Part shown: positions 61,641 to 64,000 of the stretch, piece after piece
Numbering within the stretch: the stretch's first letter is position 1
Layout: each line of letters opens with the position of its first letter
Assembly: GCF_028290435.1 (NCBI RefSeq)
Contig: NZ_JAQGJV010000027.1
Coordinates: 1 to 64,000, forward strand
DNA length: 64,000 bases
From: Devosia sp.
GTDB lineage: Bacteria > Pseudomonadota > Alphaproteobacteria > Rhizobiales > Devosiaceae
Direction: 5' to 3'
The notes under the pieces: model-generated
The model's input: the letters and a program-made list of their open reading frames with translations, nothing else
What the model was told of the DNA's origin: nothing
Database searches by the model: none
Made by a program: the position numbers and the translations under genes

Positions 61641-63236
61641 TTAGAAGAGCTGCAAGGGCAATTGCTGGTAGGAGTCCGCCAACCATAGCGCCAGCTTCAT
61701 GATGGTGAAGGTGGGGTTGGCGCTGCCAGCGGTGGGAAACACCGCGGCGCTGGCCACTGCCACATTGGGCAAAGCATGGCAGCGCAGGTCGGGGCCAACC
61801 ACCGACGTTGCAGGATTGGTCCCCATACGGGCCGAACCCGAAGGATGGGCGCAGGCCTCCGCCTTGTCGGTGATATGGCCGTAGGGATTGGTTACCGATG
61901 GATCCCACACCAGCGGACACAGGTTGTCGAAGCCGGAGCGCTGCCAATAATGCTTCAGGTGCTGCGCGGTGGCGCGAAAGGTCCGCTCGTCGGCGGCGCG
62001 GGGCCTCCAGTCAAACCGGGCCTTGGGCATGCCAAGGCGATCCTTTTTGTCCGAAAGGGTGATGCGGTTTTGCGCATGGGGAAGTTGCTCGATCGACGTC
62101 ATCAGCCGAAAGGCTATGCCTGGGGGCACATAGAGCTGCTTGTGCCACAGCCGCCAGAAGGCGCCTTTGGCTACCAGCTTAAAGTCCCTCATGGCCAAGC
62201 CGACCTGCCTGATCTCGACTTTTCGCTGTTGCAGCCCGTGGGCAATGCTCTTGATTGCCGCGAGGCCACTATTGGCCAGGTCCATCGAAACGTAGACGAA
62301 CGCACTGGAAACGGCCTCGGTTTCCTGGGCGTCGTGCGACAGCTCCAGATGCAGGTCCCGCCGCGTCCCCTTGACGAAGCGATAGCTCAGCAGATGATTG
62401 GTGAGCGCCGAGCGGTGACGATCGACCTGCGCCACTTCGGCCTTGAGGTGGTCCTGGAAGTAGCGCCCCAGCGCATCGGTGCCCGCAAAGGCATGCCGGT
62501 CGCTGGCTTCGTCGAGCAAGAGCAGCAGGCGCGTGGATTCTATGGTCCCCGCCGCAATGACAAACTGATCCGCCGTCACCTCGATGCGACGCTCCGACAG
62601 GCTCTGCGCCTTGAGCGCCAGCAGCCGGCCAGCCTCCCGGTCGAGACCGAAACCCCCAACCGTCGCGTTGAGCCACACGGTAACATACGGGCTCGACCTG
62701 AGTTCATCCCCCAGCATGGTGACGATATTGCAGCGCTTGAAGGTCGGGCACTTCGCCCAGCGAGCCTTGAAGTCTTCCTCGTCGGCCCGCAGCAGTCCCG
62801 ACAGGCCTGGGGTGACTGAATCGATCTCGTCGAAGGAGTCGTGCCCCACTGAAAAGAGCGTCTCCAGTTCCGGCTCATAGCCATCCAGCACGTCTGGGTT
62901 GATGGGCCATTCATGCTGGGCGATATGGTGGCGATCGCCGCTATCGGCCGGGCTGATCGGGATCATTCGGCCGCCCCAGCGCGAGGACGAGCCGCCCAAC
63001 CCGCGATAGCGTCCGGTCAACGCCCGCGAGTAGCGCCGGGCCGGGTCGTCAATTTCATTGAGGGCATGAATTTGCGGATCGAACCGCAGGCTGCCGCTCT
63101 CGAGCACGACGACCTTGCGCTTGCGCCGGGCTAACCTGGTGGCCAGCAGCAATCCCGCTATGCCCGCCCCAACCACGCAAAACGAGGCCGTTTCCCCCAG
63201 GTCAGGGCCAGCTACCGACAAATCCAGAATGGCCAT
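61641..63236 (-). CDS. GMC-family FAD-dependent oxidoreductase
   Basis: 531 residues from the ATG at 63236 (GGGGGAA upstream; an ATG at 63248 is the alternative). The FAD Rossmann motif is CVVGAGIAGLLLATRLA (about 20-36) with VVVLESG ending its second strand. GGSSSRWGGRM is the GMC flavin loop. The C-terminal HPSGSARMG carries the catalytic-region His464 and is followed by NVAVASAAVFPTAGSANPTFTIMKLALWLAD, the GMC_oxred_C end. It oxidises an alcohol or sugar hydroxyl; the substrate is unknown. It is convergent with the sugar operon and divergent from a glycosyltransferase, so it may belong with surface-glycan genes beyond the window. Confidence 0.9.
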   Translation of the reverse strand: MAILDLSVAGPDLGETASFCVVGAGIAGLLLATRLARRKRKVVVLESGSLRFDPQIHALNEIDDPARRYSRALTGRYRGLGGSSSRWGGRMIPISPADSGDRHHIAQHEWPINPDVLDGYEPELETLFSVGHDSFDEIDSVTPGLSGLLRADEEDFKARWAKCPTFKRCNIVTMLGDELRSSPYVTVWLNATVGGFGLDREAGRLLALKAQSLSERRIEVTADQFVIAAGTIESTRLLLLLDEASDRHAFAGTDALGRYFQDHLKAEVAQVDRHRSALTNHLLSYRFVKGTRRDLHLELSHDAQETEAVSSAFVYVSMDLANSGLAAIKSIAHGLQQRKVEIRQVGLAMRDFKLVAKGAFWRLWHKQLYVPPGIAFRLMTSIEQLPHAQNRITLSDKKDRLGMPKARFDWRPRAADERTFRATAQHLKHYWQRSGFDNLCPLVWDPSVTNPYGHITDKAEACAHPSGSARMGTNPATSVVGPDLRCHALPNVAVASAAVFPTAGSANPTFTIMKLALWLADSYQQLPLQLF

Positions 63237-63455
63237 CAGTTCCCCCATGGCACGCTACGCGCAGACCCTAGGCCGACATCACGGCGAGGTGTTCTGCACA
63301 TTATGGGACGGTGGCAGCATCAATTCGAGCTATCGCCCAGCCATGATGGGGTTATTGCCGCCCACGGCCCACCGCCACACTCTGACAGGCGAAAACAGCA
63401 CCAATGCAACGGCGCGTGACCTCGTCCGGCCGCCGATTGCGGGAGAATTGGACCT

Positions 63456-64000
63456 ATGGTTCGGCCGCCCAGAGTTAGCGTCATCATCCCGCACCTGAAC
63501 GAGCCCGACGATTTGCGGAAATGCCTGCAATCGCTCGATGCGCAGCGGACCCCGGACCTACCCTTCGAGATCATTGTGGTCGATAACGGTTCGCGCACCA
63601 TGCCCGACTTTGCGGCGACATTCGTTCCTGGCGTGCGGCTGCTGCGCGAAACCACCCCCGGACCGGGCCCCGCGCGCAATCTGGGCGCGGCGATGGCCGC
63701 GGCACCAATCCTGGCCTTCATCGATGCGGATTGCGTCGCGGCCAAGGGCTGGCTGGCGGCAATCGTGCGCGGCTTCGACGAGCGTCCCGAGGTCGACTTC
63801 GCCGGCGGCGATATTCGCATCCGGCCCGCCGCGGTGGACCAGCTGACCGCAGTCGAGGCCTATGAGAACATCTACAGCTACCGCACGCGGCTTTACGTCG
63901 AGCAACTTGGATTTGCCGCCACCGGCAACATGGCGGTCCGCACCGATGTCTTCCGTTCCGTGGGTCCGTTTGGCGGCATCGGCACCATGGAGGATACCGA
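63456..64000 (+). CDS. GT2-family glycosyltransferase, N-terminal part
   Basis: The frame runs off the right edge; 181 residues are visible from an ATG with GGGAG upstream. The GT-A fold is clear: VSVIIPHLNEPDDLRKCLQSL opens it, FEIIVVDNGS follows, and Asp90-Ala-Asp92 in AFIDADC is the metal/nucleotide-sugar DxD. GFAATGNMAVRTDVFRSVGPF leads to GTMEDT, the start of the acceptor-side ED motif. It would transfer a sugar from a nucleotide donor in surface polysaccharide synthesis. It is divergent from the GMC gene by 219 bases. Confidence 0.9.
   Translation, partial: MVRPPRVSVIIPHLNEPDDLRKCLQSLDAQRTPDLPFEIIVVDNGSRTMPDFAATFVPGVRLLRETTPGPGPARNLGAAMAAAPILAFIDADCVAAKGWLAAIVRGFDERPEVDFAGGDIRIRPAAVDQLTAVEAYENIYSYRTRLYVEQLGFAATGNMAVRTDVFRSVGPFGGIGTMEDT

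Noticed and set aside
1..64000. tRNA, rRNA, riboswitch, insertion sequence or prophage genes
   Set aside because: None was recognised by eye. No transposase, integrase, terminal inverted repeats with target duplication, or cloverleaf-type sequence was noticed. Small RNAs cannot be excluded without a search.

Overview
The window is GC-rich DNA from an alphaproteobacterium, most likely a Hyphomicrobiales member near Devosia. That placement is inferred from base composition, the density of ABC importers, a CtrA-type TTAA-N7-TTAAC site and the Pho-box style; no rRNA or tRNA gene is present to confirm it. No insertion sequence, prophage, CRISPR array or RNA gene was seen. Many start sites were moved inward from the longest ORF on the basis of Shine-Dalgarno (SD) sequences and signal peptides.

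1-7.4 kb holds housekeeping and small metabolic genes: the 3' end of threonine dehydratase (ilvA), an exported protein of unknown function, a HAD pyrimidine-nucleotidase-like enzyme, a VOC protein, a LacI-type regulator with a TTAGCGCTAA palindrome in its own promoter, an aldo/keto reductase, a long intergenic inverted repeat and an ABC exporter. 7.35-16.7 kb looks like an organosulfur or peptide-type uptake and catabolic locus: a DszC/SfnB-like flavin monooxygenase, a family-5 solute-binding protein, an aldo/keto reductase, a fused double-ATPase with two Dpp-type permeases, and a divergently transcribed DszB-like desulfinase that keeps the Cys/His/Arg catalytic residues. 16.8-19.05 kb is an exported phytase/esterase-like protein behind three tandem 11-bp Pho boxes. 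19.07-26.74 kb is the pbpC / alpha-2-macroglobulin pair, coupled by a 4-bp overlap.

27.6-48.6 kb is a Lap-type biofilm adhesin system. It has a LapG-like periplasmic cysteine protease, a 4039-residue RTX adhesin with a TAAG motif at residues 129-132 where LapG would cut, and LapB/LapC/LapE-like type I secretion genes. Three features are unusual: no LapD gene is in the window, while a GGDEF protein with a destroyed active site sits divergent to lapG; the secretion operon carries a ribbon-helix-helix/PAS-like protein and a periplasmic-binding-fold lipoprotein; and the adhesin promoter (TTGCTG-N17-TATAAG) has an exact CtrA-type site at the predicted transcription start. This is the most interesting system in the window.

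49.0-61.6 kb is a large sugar or sugar-acid locus. A GntR/FCD repressor is divergent from a run of ten co-directional genes: two complete family-1 sugar ABC importers, each with its own ATPase, around a mandelate-racemase-type dehydratase, ending in a 630-residue enzyme of no recognised family. A GMC oxidoreductase and the start of a GT2 glycosyltransferase close the window.
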